Shown here: positions 26,043 to 36,441 of the stretch, one piece after another
Numbering within the stretch: the first letter of the stretch is position 1
Layout of the letters: each line of letters starts with the position of its first letter
The notes under the pieces: model-generated
Told to the model about the DNA's origin: nothing
The model's database searches: none
The model's input: only the letters and a program-made list of their open reading frames with translations
Assembly: GCF_030813795.1 (NCBI RefSeq)
Contig: NZ_JAUSUX010000022.1
Coordinates: 1 to 43,738, forward strand
Length of the DNA stretch: 43,738 bases
Direction: 5' to 3'
From: Desulfofundulus luciae
GTDB taxonomy: Bacteria > Bacillota > Desulfotomaculia > Desulfotomaculales > Desulfovirgulaceae
Translations under genes and position numbers: made by a program

Positions 26043-27272
26043 CTACCACTTTCGCCGGCTGCCTGGCAATGCAGCTTTATCACTGTTTTGGTTGTTATTT
26101 CTATCTTTGCTATCTTTTAACTCTTTGTCATGGCGAAGGTCCTGATCACGACCTGTGGTGCCGGAAAGGTCTTTGTTATCACGAAGGTCTTGATTATCAT
26201 TATCATACAGGTCTTTACCATCTGGCTCCCCGTTCTTAATGTTGCGTTCCTTGATGCCATTATGTTCCTGATCATAGCCATGCGGAGGAACTCCCTGGGT
26301 ACGCAGGCCGGGCAGTTCCCGGGCATCGTCAGGTAAAACCGGTTTAACAGGGCCACTTGTTTTTTGCTCCGGGGCACCGGCACCGGGGTGCACCCGGGGG
26401 GTTTTATCCTCCGTTATGGAAACCCGCTCAAGACCTTTGTTATTTACCGAACCGGGTAAACGATGATTACTCCTGGCTTCAGGACCCGGTTGGGAAACCG
26501 GTTTGGGCAGATCCACCCACCCGGTATAGCCGTGTTTGCCCAGCACTTCCCCGATCACTATACCCTTCTCTTTCTCAAGGCTGGCCATACCTTCCCGCTT
26601 TAACTCTTCCAGGCCAATATCCAGGCCCTTTTTGCTCCCCTCCACGTGGATTAGATAACGGCCCGTGGACAGGCCGAACTTGCGGGCCTGCCGGCGGATC
26701 TCCGGTGTAGCAGTTTCCACCACCACCTCGGCCGGCACTCCCGTCGACTGCAGGGACTTAACGATGGTTTGGTATATCTTCCCCGGCTGCAGAGCCGGCT
26801 CCTGTCCATTTTTCGCGGTAATGGTGGTCAGCACGACGTTGTTTTGAGAAGGAAGGAGATAGTTGGCCTGGACCGCCCGGGTAAGGATGGAATCAATGGC
26901 CTCTTCCACGGGACGGCCAAGAACTGCGGCCCGGGACAGCAGGATTTCTCCTGCGGCATTCAAGCCTTTAGCCTCACACACGTACTCCCGCCGATCCAGG
27001 GTCATTTCCACACTTGGGTTGATGTCCATGGAAACATAGGCCACCGCCTGGGTCAACCAACCATGATACAGAAGACCTGCACCCAGGAAAATCAACAGGC
27101 ATGCGGCGGCCATTAAAGACTGCCAGAAAATAGCGCGCCTGCGTGGAATATAGCAAATCTCTTCACCCAGACGCACTCCACCGGCGGGCAGGGGAATTTC
27201 CCGGAACTGCGCGTCCCGGGTGAGAACGACACATGTTTTGGCCTTGATCTCCACGACGATGCCGGTAATCAT
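26043..27272 (-). CDS. rsgI: Anti-sigma-I factor RsgI family protein
   Basis: This is a membrane anti-sigma factor of 409 aa. The cytoplasmic N-terminal domain (1-45, GIVVEIKAKTCVVLTRDAQF) binds SigI. One membrane helix spans about 48-70. Then comes the conserved external segment AYVSMDINPSVEM (about 78-90) and an alpha/beta domain to about 240. The last 150 residues are low-complexity and charged, very rich in Asp, Asn and Lys near the end. They lack the carbohydrate-binding modules of Clostridium RsgI proteins. It starts six bases after sigI. The signal it senses cannot be told from the sequence. Confidence 0.9.
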   Translation of the reverse strand: MITGIVVEIKAKTCVVLTRDAQFREIPLPAGGVRLGEEICYIPRRRAIFWQSLMAAACLLIFLGAGLLYHGWLTQAVAYVSMDINPSVEMTLDRREYVCEAKGLNAAGEILLSRAAVLGRPVEEAIDSILTRAVQANYLLPSQNNVVLTTITAKNGQEPALQPGKIYQTIVKSLQSTGVPAEVVVETATPEIRRQARKFGLSTGRYLIHVEGSKKGLDIGLEELKREGMASLEKEKGIVIGEVLGKHGYTGWVDLPKPVSQPGPEARSNHRLPGSVNNKGLERVSITEDKTPRVHPGAGAPEQKTSGPVKPVLPDDARELPGLRTQGVPPHGYDQEHNGIKERNIKNGEPDGKDLYDNDNQDLRDNKDLSGTTGRDQDLRHDKELKDSKDRNNNQNSDKAALPGSRRKW

Positions 27273-27278
27273 TTTTCT

Positions 27279-28013
27279 TCAATCTCCTTTACCGCTGGTT
27301 CTTAAATAATGACAAAGGTATAAAAATTCATGGCAATTACGCCATAAGAGGGCCATGGCAATGATATATTTACGGCCCCGCTCCAGGGTTTTGCGGTGCA
27401 CACCGGTAACCAGGGAAAGCTCCTTCAAGGGCAATTTTTTTGTTTTCATCAGGTGTTCGAAAAGGGAATCATCGGCAGCCAGGAGACGGGAAACTCCCAG
27501 CAAAACCCGTCGCGCATCCTGATGCCTGGGTGCACAGCGTACCAGTTCGGAAAAGGAGATCTCAAATTCGGCCAGGATTTTAGCATAGTCCCTGATCTCT
27601 TCTTCCCTTTCCCGGGCTGCCTCCCGGGCAAGGTAATCCTGCCAGGCCAGCGATGACTCAAGGGGGCTGACGGATAGATCCTCCTGTTCACTGTTCAGTG
27701 ACCCGGCCATGTGGGCGGACGCCCTAGCTTCCTTACGCAGGTAATCAGTAACACGGCTCTTAATCATGAGCCGGGCAAAAGCTAAAAAGGGCACCTTCCG
27801 GTCCTCTTCGTAACGGTCAATGGCTTCATTAAAAGTAATGAAGGCAATGCTCAGCTCGTCATCAAAACCCCATTCCAGATGCCGGCGGCAAAGCCCGGCA
27901 GTAACCCGGGCTATAAAGGGGCGGCACTCAGCCAGCAATCTTTCCCGGGCCGTACCATCCCCTGACCTGGCCAGGGCAAGGAGGTGATCTAAATCCTCCA
28001 CCGGCAGCACCAT
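27279..28013 (-). CDS. sigI: RNA polymerase sigma factor SigI family
   Basis: This is an alternative sigma factor of 244 aa. Region 2 is visible as DDELSIAFITFNEAIDRYEE, followed by VPFLAFARLMIKSRVTDYLR. The SigI-specific C-terminal domain is present with LPLKELSLVTGVHRKTLERGRKYI, the DNA-binding helix-turn-helix. Its neighbour rsgI encodes the matching anti-sigma factor. ATG at 28013 follows GAGGA by eight bases. SigI regulons respond to heat or, in clostridia, to polysaccharides; the target genes here are unknown. Confidence 0.92.
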   Translation of the reverse strand: MVLPVEDLDHLLALARSGDGTARERLLAECRPFIARVTAGLCRRHLEWGFDDELSIAFITFNEAIDRYEEDRKVPFLAFARLMIKSRVTDYLRKEARASAHMAGSLNSEQEDLSVSPLESSLAWQDYLAREAAREREEEIRDYAKILAEFEISFSELVRCAPRHQDARRVLLGVSRLLAADDSLFEHLMKTKKLPLKELSLVTGVHRKTLERGRKYIIAMALLWRNCHEFLYLCHYLRTSGKGD

Positions 28014-28126
28014 CCTTCAGGTCCTCATGATTCACCCCCGGTCTGCCCACCGTCTATTACTTTTATTACTACGCGGCAGCCGCTCTTTTTGGGGGAGCAT
28101 GAGGGCTGTGATTTAATGGTAACGAT

Positions 28127-28158
28127 AAAGGGGTGCAGGATTTTTCCTTCACCCCTTT
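28127..28158 (-). terminator. Hairpin terminator after the CDF gene
   Basis: AAAGGGGTG pairs with CACCCCTTT, with an inner AAGGA/TCCT stem. It lies 50 bases after the stop codon of the cation diffusion facilitator gene and ahead of sigI. The T tract is weak on both strands, so efficiency is uncertain. Confidence 0.55.
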
Positions 28159-28207
28159 TACTAAAATATTCGACTCCAACGGGCTCTTTTCCTGCCTGAA
28201 GATGTTT

Positions 28208-29239
28208 TCAGCCACTTTCACCACCTTCAGGCGCTGTCCCATCCGTATCCAGAGCACAGGCGCGACATTCCTCACAGCTGCGTTTTTGAGTGGTGGGGGT
28301 CAGGGAGACATGCACCCGGCAAACATGACAATCGCTTGTGCCCGGACGGCAGGGTTCGGTATGGATAAGTACGCTGGCTCCGGCCAACTGCCGGCAGATG
28401 TCGTCTTCGATGGCGTCACAGAGCTGGTGCACCTGGGCGATGGGACGGTAACCGGGAACCACCAGGTGAAAATCTATGTAGCGGTCCGAACCCGCCCGGC
28501 GGGTACGCAGGTCGTGGAACTGAACAAATTCACCGGCATAGGAGGTTAGAACCTGCCGGATTAACCGTTCTTCATCGTCGGGAAGGCGGGCATCAACAAT
28601 GCTGCCCCAGGAACCCCGCAGGAGATCATAAGCCGCTTTGAAAATGAAGAGGGAAACGACCAGGGCGATCAGGGGATCCAGGATGTACCAGCCGGTCAGT
28701 TGAATGGCCAGCATGGCCATAAACACTCCCGCCGAGGTGTAGACATCGGTACGCAGGTGCCAGGCATCGGCTTCCAGGGCCGGGGAACCGGTGTACCTGG
28801 CGGTACGCATCAAAAGGCTGGAAATGACCAGGTTGACGGCTGCCGACAGCCCCATCACCGCCATGCCAAGGCCCAGGTGGTGCACCTCCCGGGCGCCCAG
28901 GAGTTTGGGAATGGACTGCAGCACGATCATGATCCCGGCAGCGACAATTAACAGCGCTTCAATAATGGCAGCCACATTCTCAAACTTACCGTGGCCGTAA
29001 TTATGCTCGGCATCAGCCGGACGGGAGGATTGTCGCACCGAGGCATAAGCAATGAGCGCCGCCGTCAGGTCAAGACCTGAGTGCAATGCTTCAGAAATAA
29101 CTGCTACCGAATTCATAGCCAGACCAACAGCCAATTTGCCGCCGGTGAGCAGGGTATTTGAAATGACCGAAAGCCTGGCGATCTTTACTTTATCGTCCAA
29201 GCCCACCACTCCCATAAAAAACAGACCCGGGGGCATCAT
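28208..29239 (-). CDS. Cation diffusion facilitator (CDF) with Cys-rich tail
   Basis: This proton-coupled exporter of divalent metals (Zn, Fe, Mn or Co type) has about six membrane helices and a cytoplasmic metal-sensing domain, 343 aa in all. Transport-site residues are His53/Asp57 (HSGLD) and His161/Asp165 (HLRTD). The C-terminal domain (about 210-295) ends in LIHTEPC. Beyond it is an unusual tail of 40-50 residues with Cys297, 304, 307, 322, 325 and 328, including CHVC and CEEC. The annotated start is ATG at 29239. TTG at codon 14 has a better ribosome site (GGGAG) and would give a normal CDF N-terminus. Confidence 0.9.
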   Translation of the reverse strand: MMPPGLFFMGVVGLDDKVKIARLSVISNTLLTGGKLAVGLAMNSVAVISEALHSGLDLTAALIAYASVRQSSRPADAEHNYGHGKFENVAAIIEALLIVAAGIMIVLQSIPKLLGAREVHHLGLGMAVMGLSAAVNLVISSLLMRTARYTGSPALEADAWHLRTDVYTSAGVFMAMLAIQLTGWYILDPLIALVVSLFIFKAAYDLLRGSWGSIVDARLPDDEERLIRQVLTSYAGEFVQFHDLRTRRAGSDRYIDFHLVVPGYRPIAQVHQLCDAIEDDICRQLAGASVLIHTEPCRPGTSDCHVCRVHVSLTPTTQKRSCEECRACALDTDGTAPEGGESG

Positions 29240-29386
29240 CCCGGAAGCCGAAATGAAGTCCCGCGGGTGAAACCGTTACCTTAAAAAGGGCCGGCCTGCT
29301 GATTCGTTCCGGTTGTATATCGATAGTATAGCACAGTGCTCCTTTTAAGGGCAACGGGGGACAAGAAAATTTCCCGGCCTGTAAAT

Positions 29387-29576
29387 GTTCAGCGAACCCG
29401 GTTGGATGCGGCGCTGTCCTCGCTCACTCCAGTGCTTCGCGTAAGATGTGCACCGCGGTTCGCTTCGGGCCGCCCAGTACTCACAGGTGAAGGATTGCCT
29501 TTGCGGAAGACATATTGCACATGCTCGCTATCTGTACTTAAAGAAATCATTAATTCAGTGAGTGCTGGGCCGCCTT
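29387..29576. repeat. Dispersed intergenic repeat, copy B
   Basis: The CDF-YteA gap holds the same modules as copy A in a different order. CCCGGTTGGATGCGG lies at 29397-29411. The 21-base block identical to 3660-3680 lies at 29421-29441. The inverted arms CCCAGTACTCAC (29473-29484) and GTGAGTGCTGGG (29558-29569) differ at one base. Short frames crossing it look like noise. The rest of 29240-29633 shows no gene. Confidence 0.85.
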
Positions 29577-29633
29577 TTTCATCCTCTGTTTTTTTCGTAC
29601 GGGTGATGCCGTTACCCACAGCGGCATTTACAC

Positions 29634-30362
29634 TTAGCCGTGAGGGGAACTGTCCTCCTCCTTTTTGCTGTGCTCGATGCCCACATCGATGCGTTCGGAG
29701 GGTGCGCTTTCGTCATCATAGCCGCGCCGGTTCTCGTAAATCACCCCGTCATCGCCTATTTCGTACGGGATGTTTTCTACCTCTTCCACGTACCCCCGGT
29801 CCTCCCCGGCCAGCTCATTGGGGCCGTAGTAAGCCCCGGCTCCAGCCTGCCCGGCGTGTTCAAAATAACGCGCCACCTCCTGCCAGGAGTCTTCCAGATC
29901 ATACATAACACTATCCATGTCTTTTTCAAAGCTGGTCTGGTAAAGATCCTTAATGATTTCCTCCTCTATGGGACGGTAGGAGCTAACCGGGCGCTTTTCA
30001 TCCTTCAAGCGACAACGATAACAAACGGTAGTATAGGGAATGGCCTCCAACCTTCCGGGATCAATGGTTCCCCCGCAGATATCGCAGGTGCCGTATGTGC
30101 CCCGGTCAAGCCTGGCCAGCGCTTCATCAATGGCGCGGATCTTGATTTTGGCATCCTCCCGCAAGGCGAAATCCTTGCTGCGCTCAAACATTTCCGTGCC
30201 GATGTCGCCCGGGTTGTTGTCGTAAAGGGACAATTCACCAATGGAATCGGCCATGGAAGTGGCCAGGCCACCCTCATTTATGCCTTTAATCAGCCCCATC
30301 TGTCTTTGTTTTTCTTCTTCCAGGCGGCGGCGTATCCCCGCCAGTTGTTGTGCATCCACCAT
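29634..30362 (-). CDS. TraR/DksA-family zinc-finger protein, YteA type
   Basis: This 242-aa protein has an N-terminal coiled coil (about 5-30 and 70-88) and a C4 zinc finger with Cys93, Cys96, Cys114 and Cys117 (TCDICGG and CYRCR). NPGDIGTEMFERSKDFAL, before the finger, is the hallmark of the Bacillus YteA subgroup. The acidic C-terminal 120 residues extend beyond DksA proper. DksA proteins bind the RNA polymerase secondary channel; the YteA branch is found in spore formers and its function is not established. ATG at 30362 follows AAAGGAGG. It is 64 bases after the DUF5665-like gene. Confidence 0.88.
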   Translation of the reverse strand: MVDAQQLAGIRRRLEEEKQRQMGLIKGINEGGLATSMADSIGELSLYDNNPGDIGTEMFERSKDFALREDAKIKIRAIDEALARLDRGTYGTCDICGGTIDPGRLEAIPYTTVCYRCRLKDEKRPVSSYRPIEEEIIKDLYQTSFEKDMDSVMYDLEDSWQEVARYFEHAGQAGAGAYYGPNELAGEDRGYVEEVENIPYEIGDDGVIYENRRGYDDESAPSERIDVGIEHSKKEEDSSPHG

Positions 30363-30426
30363 GAATCCTCCTTTGGCTCCAGCACTTGTGCGCATGGGGT
30401 GGCTGGTGTCGGCTGGTGCCCTTCCT

Positions 30427-30729
30427 TTAGGGGCCGCCCAGGCGGCTCTGGACAATGGCCACAATCTCGGCGATGAAACCGCCGATTACCGGCAGGTTGA
30501 GCATCACCAGCCGCTGCAAAATCATAATCAGGATGGCCCCCAGCAGGGCAAAACCCACCGCTACCCCCACACCCCGGGCCAGGCCGGAAAGAAAATTAAC
30601 GTAGAGCAGCCTCCCGGGCTGTTCTAAAAGCTGAACATACTCGGCCAGTTTCATCTTTTCCATGTTAATGGATAGCTCGGTAATTTTGTCCCGCAGGGCT
30701 TCCAAAATGCGCCTTTCCCTTTCATCCAC
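30427..30729 (-). CDS. DUF5665-like small membrane protein
   Basis: This protein of about 100 aa has an N-terminal amphipathic or coiled segment, then KLAEYVQLLEQPGRLLYVNFLSGLARG-type sequence (shown here only in part) leading into a long hydrophobic region with IAEIVAIVQ at the end. It resembles the DUF5665 family of spore-forming Firmicutes, whose function is unknown. GTG at 30729 is chosen because GGGAGG lies nine bases upstream. An ATG 25 codons earlier would add a segment without family similarity. It probably shares a transcript with the YteA-like gene. Confidence 0.75.
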   Translation of the reverse strand: MDERERRILEALRDKITELSINMEKMKLAEYVQLLEQPGRLLYVNFLSGLARGVGVAVGFALLGAILIMILQRLVMLNLPVIGGFIAEIVAIVQSRLGGP

Positions 30730-30816
30730 CGGGACCAGCCTCCCGTGAGCATGGTTTAATTTTAATTTTCCCCGTGCGGTCGATGCTAAACAAAAAACTT
30801 TCATTCCCTGGACGGG

Positions 30817-30853
30817 GCAAAAATAAAAAGCGGCGGTATTTTGCCACCGCTTT
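30817..30853 (-). terminator. Terminator of the secDF operon
   Basis: On the minus strand AAAGCGGTGG pairs with CCGCCGCTTT (one G-U pair), and TTATTTTTG follows. It lies about 100 bases beyond the secF stop codon. Confidence 0.85.
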
Positions 30854-30888
30854 GTACAACTGCAAGATTACTTTTATTTTAGAGAAGT

Positions 30889-30955
30889 GTTCAGTGACCC
30901 GGCTATGGTGCCGATAGTAGCGGGTTTACTGAACAATTACATTTTAGTGAACCCG
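30889..30955. repeat. Triple inverted motif downstream of secF
   Basis: GTTCAGT-G-ACCCG (30889-30901) is inverted as CGGGT-TT-ACTGAAC (30921-30934), and again approximately as AGTGAACCCGC (near 30945-30955). The motif resembles GTTCAGCGAACCCGG at the left edge of repeat copy B. It may be a relic of the same family or a secondary hairpin after secF; there is no T tract. Confidence 0.4.
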
Positions 30956-30956
30956 C

Positions 30957-31832
30957 CTAAGCGCGGGCTTCCTTTACTTTGGCCCGCTTTTCCAGGAGCT
31001 TGAAGTCCACCCACAGGGGGCTGGCGTTGAAGATGGAGGAATAGGCACCGCTGACCACGCCAATGAGCATGGCCAGGACAAAGTTGCGGATGGTGCTGCC
31101 GCCCAGGAAATAAAGGGCCACCAGCACAAAAACTACGGTCAGCACCGTGTTGATGGACCGGGTCAGGGTTTGCCACAGGCTGGCGTTAACCACATCTTCC
31201 AGGCATTCCCCTTTTTTGCGGGCCAGCATATTCTCCCGGATGCGGTCGAAAATAACAATGGTGTCGTTAATAGAGTAACCGATAATGGTTAAGAGGGCCG
31301 CCACAAAGGAACTATCGACTTCAATCCGGAAAAGGGAAAAAATACCGGTAACGACCAGGGTATCGTGCAGGAGCGCAATAATGGCCGCAATTCCCTGCTT
31401 GAACTCAAAACGAATGGTGATGTAAATAACCATTAGCACCGAAGCTATCAACAGGGCCAGGATGGCCTTGGTGGTCAGCTCCCGCCCGATGGTGGGACCT
31501 ACCGATTCGTTGCGCAGCATGGTATTTTTGCCCAGGCCGTTCAGAGCGGCCACCAGCTTTTCCTGCTCATCCTGGGTCAGGTGCCTGGTGCGAATGATAT
31601 AATCGGAGGTACCGCTTTTCTGAATACCCCGGCTGATCTCCAGGCCCTGGGCAGCCACCACCTGCCGCACCTTTTCCACCGGCACCGGCCTGGCAAAGCG
31701 GACCTCCAGCAAGTTGCCGCCGGTAAAATCAATGCCGAGATTCAACCCCTGAAGCATAAGGGAGATCAATCCGGGCAAAATAACCGCGATGGATATGGCA
31801 TACCAGATTTTCCGCAGTTTAATAAAGTGCAT
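30957..31832 (-). CDS. secF: Protein translocase subunit SecF
   Basis: SecF, 291 aa, works with SecD to drive late steps of Sec export using the proton or sodium gradient. It shows the N-terminal helix, the external domain starting at GIDFTGGNLLEVRF, and the second-half helices with GYSINDTIVIFDRIRENM, the conserved SecF motif. The last helices include FVLAMLIGVVSGAYSSIF. ATG follows AAGGAAAA. It lies 14 bases after secD. Confidence 0.95.
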   Translation of the reverse strand: MHFIKLRKIWYAISIAVILPGLISLMLQGLNLGIDFTGGNLLEVRFARPVPVEKVRQVVAAQGLEISRGIQKSGTSDYIIRTRHLTQDEQEKLVAALNGLGKNTMLRNESVGPTIGRELTTKAILALLIASVLMVIYITIRFEFKQGIAAIIALLHDTLVVTGIFSLFRIEVDSSFVAALLTIIGYSINDTIVIFDRIRENMLARKKGECLEDVVNASLWQTLTRSINTVLTVVFVLVALYFLGGSTIRNFVLAMLIGVVSGAYSSIFNASPLWVDFKLLEKRAKVKEARA

Positions 31833-31846
31833 TTTCCTTCAACCCC

Positions 31847-33094
31847 CTATGCCCCGTAAGCTTTTGCATTTTTTACCAGTCCGCTGGCGGCCACCAGGTG
31901 CAGCAACCACCGGGTTACGCTGATGGCCGTAAACATGCTGGCCACAATACCGATACCAAGGGTCACGGCAAAGCCCCGGATGGGACCGGTGCCCAAAAAA
32001 TAAAGCACCAGGGCGGCAATGAGGGTGGTGGCGTTGGAGTCGAAGATAGCGGTAAAGGCCCGCTTGAACCCGGCATCAATGGCCGAGCGCAAACTCTTGC
32101 CGGTCCGCAGCTCCTCCTTCAGCCGCTCGAAGATAATCACGTTGGCATCAACGGCAATGCCCAGGGACAACAGGAAGGCGGCGATGCCCGGCAGGGTCAT
32201 GGTCACATGCAGGCCCACATAAATAGCCAGGACAATCAGGGCGTAGATCAGCAGGGCAAAATCGGCCACCAGTCCCGGCAGGCGGTAGTACATAACCATG
32301 AAGATCAATATGGCCAGCACACCCACCACTCCGGCGTGCTCGGATTTTTTCAGGGAGTCTGCCCCCAGGGCCGGCCCAATGGCCCGTTTCTCGGCAATCT
32401 CCACTTTTACCGGCAGGGCACCGGAACGAAGCAGGACGGCAATGTTATGAGCTTCCTCCAGGGACTGATAGCCGGTGATCTGAGCTTTGCCATTTGGAAT
32501 GGCCTCCTGCACCACCGGGTTTTGCAGTACTTTGCCGTCCAAAATAATGGCGATATGCCTGCCCACGTTGGCTGCCGTAGCCTCGGCAAATTTTCTGGCT
32601 CCTTGTGGATTAAAAGTAAGATCCACTTTCACCTGACCGGAAGCAGGGTCCTTGGATTCGATGGCATCCTTTAAGTCGGCTCCGGTTACCACCGTCTTGC
32701 CGTCCTCGGTCTTGAACTCCAGGTAGGCCGTCTTTACTATTTCACGCACGGCTTTTTCGGGATCAATATTACCGGCCAGCTCTACAATTAACCGGCGTTC
32801 CCCCTGTTGCTGAATGACCGGTTCGCTCACCCCGAACTGGTTCACCCGGCGCTGAATTACGGCCATCAGCTGCTTCATTTTGTCGGGGGTCACTTTTGCC
32901 TCGGGTGTATCCTGGGCCTCAAGTACCACATGGACGCCGCCCCGCAGGTCCAATCCCAGGACAGCGTCCTTGATCAGAGGCAGGTATTTCCCCAGGTAGG
33001 GGTTTTGCTGCCAAACCGGAGCCACGGCGGCCATCGTGGCCAGGGACACAATAACCACTATAACTGCCAAAATTAAAATCTTATTCCACTTCAT
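31847..33094 (-). CDS. secD: Protein translocase subunit SecD
   Basis: SecD, 415 aa, has one N-terminal helix and the first periplasm-side motif LGLDLRGGVHVVLE. A large external domain follows, including FGVSEPVIQQQGERR and LRSGALPVKVEI. Then come the five-helix membrane half with SLGIAVDANVIIFERLKEE, the conserved proton-pathway stretch, and TIFDSN-type sequence (AIFDSNATTLIAAL). The start is ATG with a purine-rich AGGAG site. It is followed at once by secF and preceded by an HD-domain gene. Confidence 0.95.
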   Translation of the reverse strand: MKWNKILILAVIVVIVSLATMAAVAPVWQQNPYLGKYLPLIKDAVLGLDLRGGVHVVLEAQDTPEAKVTPDKMKQLMAVIQRRVNQFGVSEPVIQQQGERRLIVELAGNIDPEKAVREIVKTAYLEFKTEDGKTVVTGADLKDAIESKDPASGQVKVDLTFNPQGARKFAEATAANVGRHIAIILDGKVLQNPVVQEAIPNGKAQITGYQSLEEAHNIAVLLRSGALPVKVEIAEKRAIGPALGADSLKKSEHAGVVGVLAILIFMVMYYRLPGLVADFALLIYALIVLAIYVGLHVTMTLPGIAAFLLSLGIAVDANVIIFERLKEELRTGKSLRSAIDAGFKRAFTAIFDSNATTLIAALVLYFLGTGPIRGFAVTLGIGIVASMFTAISVTRWLLHLVAASGLVKNAKAYGA

Positions 33095-33121
33095 TGCCTG
33101 CTTCTTTCTCCTTTCAATGCA

Positions 33122-33781
33122 CTAAAGCAACTTGGAACCGTTTATGATCAGCTCAAAATTACACTGCAAAAAGTTGGCTGCCCGCCGGCAAAGGGTCATC
33201 CGGGTAAGGAAGATCTCAAAATACTCCATTACCGGGCAGATATTAATGTCAATGGTGAGATCCATGGTAATGGTGCGTTTTTCCCTGTCAACCCAGATAA
33301 AGGCATGCTCCACGGCATAGTTTACCCGGTCGTGTATATCAAAGGTGGCAAAGTCCTGGTTGCGCACCCGGGAACGGTGTACGTCGGACTTATCGGCCAC
33401 AATCAGGGCCGCCGCCACATTGTTGACCGGCTGGCCGTACTGCTCCTCGTGATTGGCGATGGCCGAAATTACCGTGGCTATCTCATCTGGGTGCATGCCC
33501 ATGCCGTTCAAAATAGAAAAGGCCAGAACCGCCCCGGAAATACCATGGTCGTTCCTGCTGACTACATTGCCTATGTCGTGCAGGTAACCCGCGATGGCCG
33601 CCAGTTCGGCTTCCCTTTCGGGGTACCCCAGCCGTTCCAGGATACTACGGGCAATACTGCTCACCAGGTTTAAATGCCGGTAGCTGTGCTCAGTGAAACC
33701 CATTACTCCCAGGTACTCGTTGCCCTTGCGGATGAAGCTGTCCACGATCGGGTTATTTTTGATATCTTCCAGGGTAATCAA
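33122..33781 (-). CDS. HD-domain phosphohydrolase
   Basis: This is a soluble HD-superfamily protein of 219 aa. Metal ligands are visible: the histidine in HSYRHLNLV (about 32-40), His68-Asp69 (GYLHDIGN), a further histidine (NHEEQYG) and Asp in ADKSDVHRSR. Such proteins hydrolyse phosphoester bonds of nucleotides; the substrate is not evident. The C-terminal 70 residues (VNYAVEHAFIWVD onwards) lie outside the HD core. It begins the HD-secD-secF unit, 27 bases from secD and isolated from yajC by a terminator. Location next to sec genes is a context seen in related Firmicutes. Confidence 0.85.
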   Translation of the reverse strand: MITLEDIKNNPIVDSFIRKGNEYLGVMGFTEHSYRHLNLVSSIARSILERLGYPEREAELAAIAGYLHDIGNVVSRNDHGISGAVLAFSILNGMGMHPDEIATVISAIANHEEQYGQPVNNVAAALIVADKSDVHRSRVRNQDFATFDIHDRVNYAVEHAFIWVDREKRTITMDLTIDINICPVMEYFEIFLTRMTLCRRAANFLQCNFELIINGSKLL

Positions 33782-33859
33782 AGAATTCCCATCTCCTTAA
33801 CCATAAAAACCCACTTAAAACTTACGCCAGGCATTTTAGCCAATAACATGTTTACGGAG

Positions 33860-33885
33860 AAAAAGAGTAGGAATGGCCTACTCTT
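33860..33885 (-). terminator. Terminator after yajC
   Basis: AAGAGTAGG pairs with CCTACTCTT around a five-base loop, and the T run TTTTTC follows on the minus strand. It lies 15 bases past the yajC stop codon and would separate the queA-tgt-yajC transcript from the HD-secDF genes. Confidence 0.85.
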
Positions 33886-33899
33886 CCAGGAAACCAGGG

Positions 33900-34187
33900 C
33901 TATTTTTCCTTTTCCTCTTCTTCCTCCCGTGGTCTGACCTGGGCAACGGCATTTTTCAAGATCTCAATCCGCACATTGTCCGCCACCCGTACCACCAGGG
34001 TATCATCCTTTATCTTTACTATGGTACCATAGATACCGCCTATCGTCACAATGGGATCGTTTACCTTGAGGTTACGGATCATTTCCATGTGCTTTTTCTG
34101 CCGTTGCTGCTGGGGGCGAATGAGCAGGAAATAGAGCAGGGCAAACAGGGCTACAATGTAGAGCAACGAAACAACCTGCTGGTTCAT
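33900..34187 (-). CDS. yajC: Preprotein translocase subunit YajC
   Basis: This is a 95-aa single-span membrane protein. After the N-terminal helix (about residues 5-23, LLYIVALFALLYFLLIRPQ) comes the family core QQQRQKKHMEMIRNLKVND and VTIGGIYGTIVKIKDD. It ends in a charged tail of Glu and Lys. YajC associates with SecDF; here it follows tgt, the widespread order. ATG follows AAGGAGG. Confidence 0.95.
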   Translation of the reverse strand: MNQQVVSLLYIVALFALLYFLLIRPQQQRQKKHMEMIRNLKVNDPIVTIGGIYGTIVKIKDDTLVVRVADNVRIEILKNAVAQVRPREEEEEKEK

Positions 34188-34262
34188 ATGAGTCCTCCTT
34201 TCTCCTGAGAAGTTATTATTCGTGCCGGAATGGCAATTCCCTCTTAAGATGGGGAGAAAAAT

Positions 34263-36438
<2,176 letters not shown>

Positions 36439-36441
36439 ACT

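Noticed and set aside
27686-27705. Match of GTTCAGTGACCCGGCCATG in sigI to the motif after secF
   Set aside because: It lies within the coding sequence of sigI in a conserved frame. One match of about 19 bases with a mismatch is near what chance gives in a window of this size.
29389-29619. 76-codon minus-strand frame across repeat copy B
   Set aside because: The sequence is explained by the repeat, and the frame is not kept in copy A.
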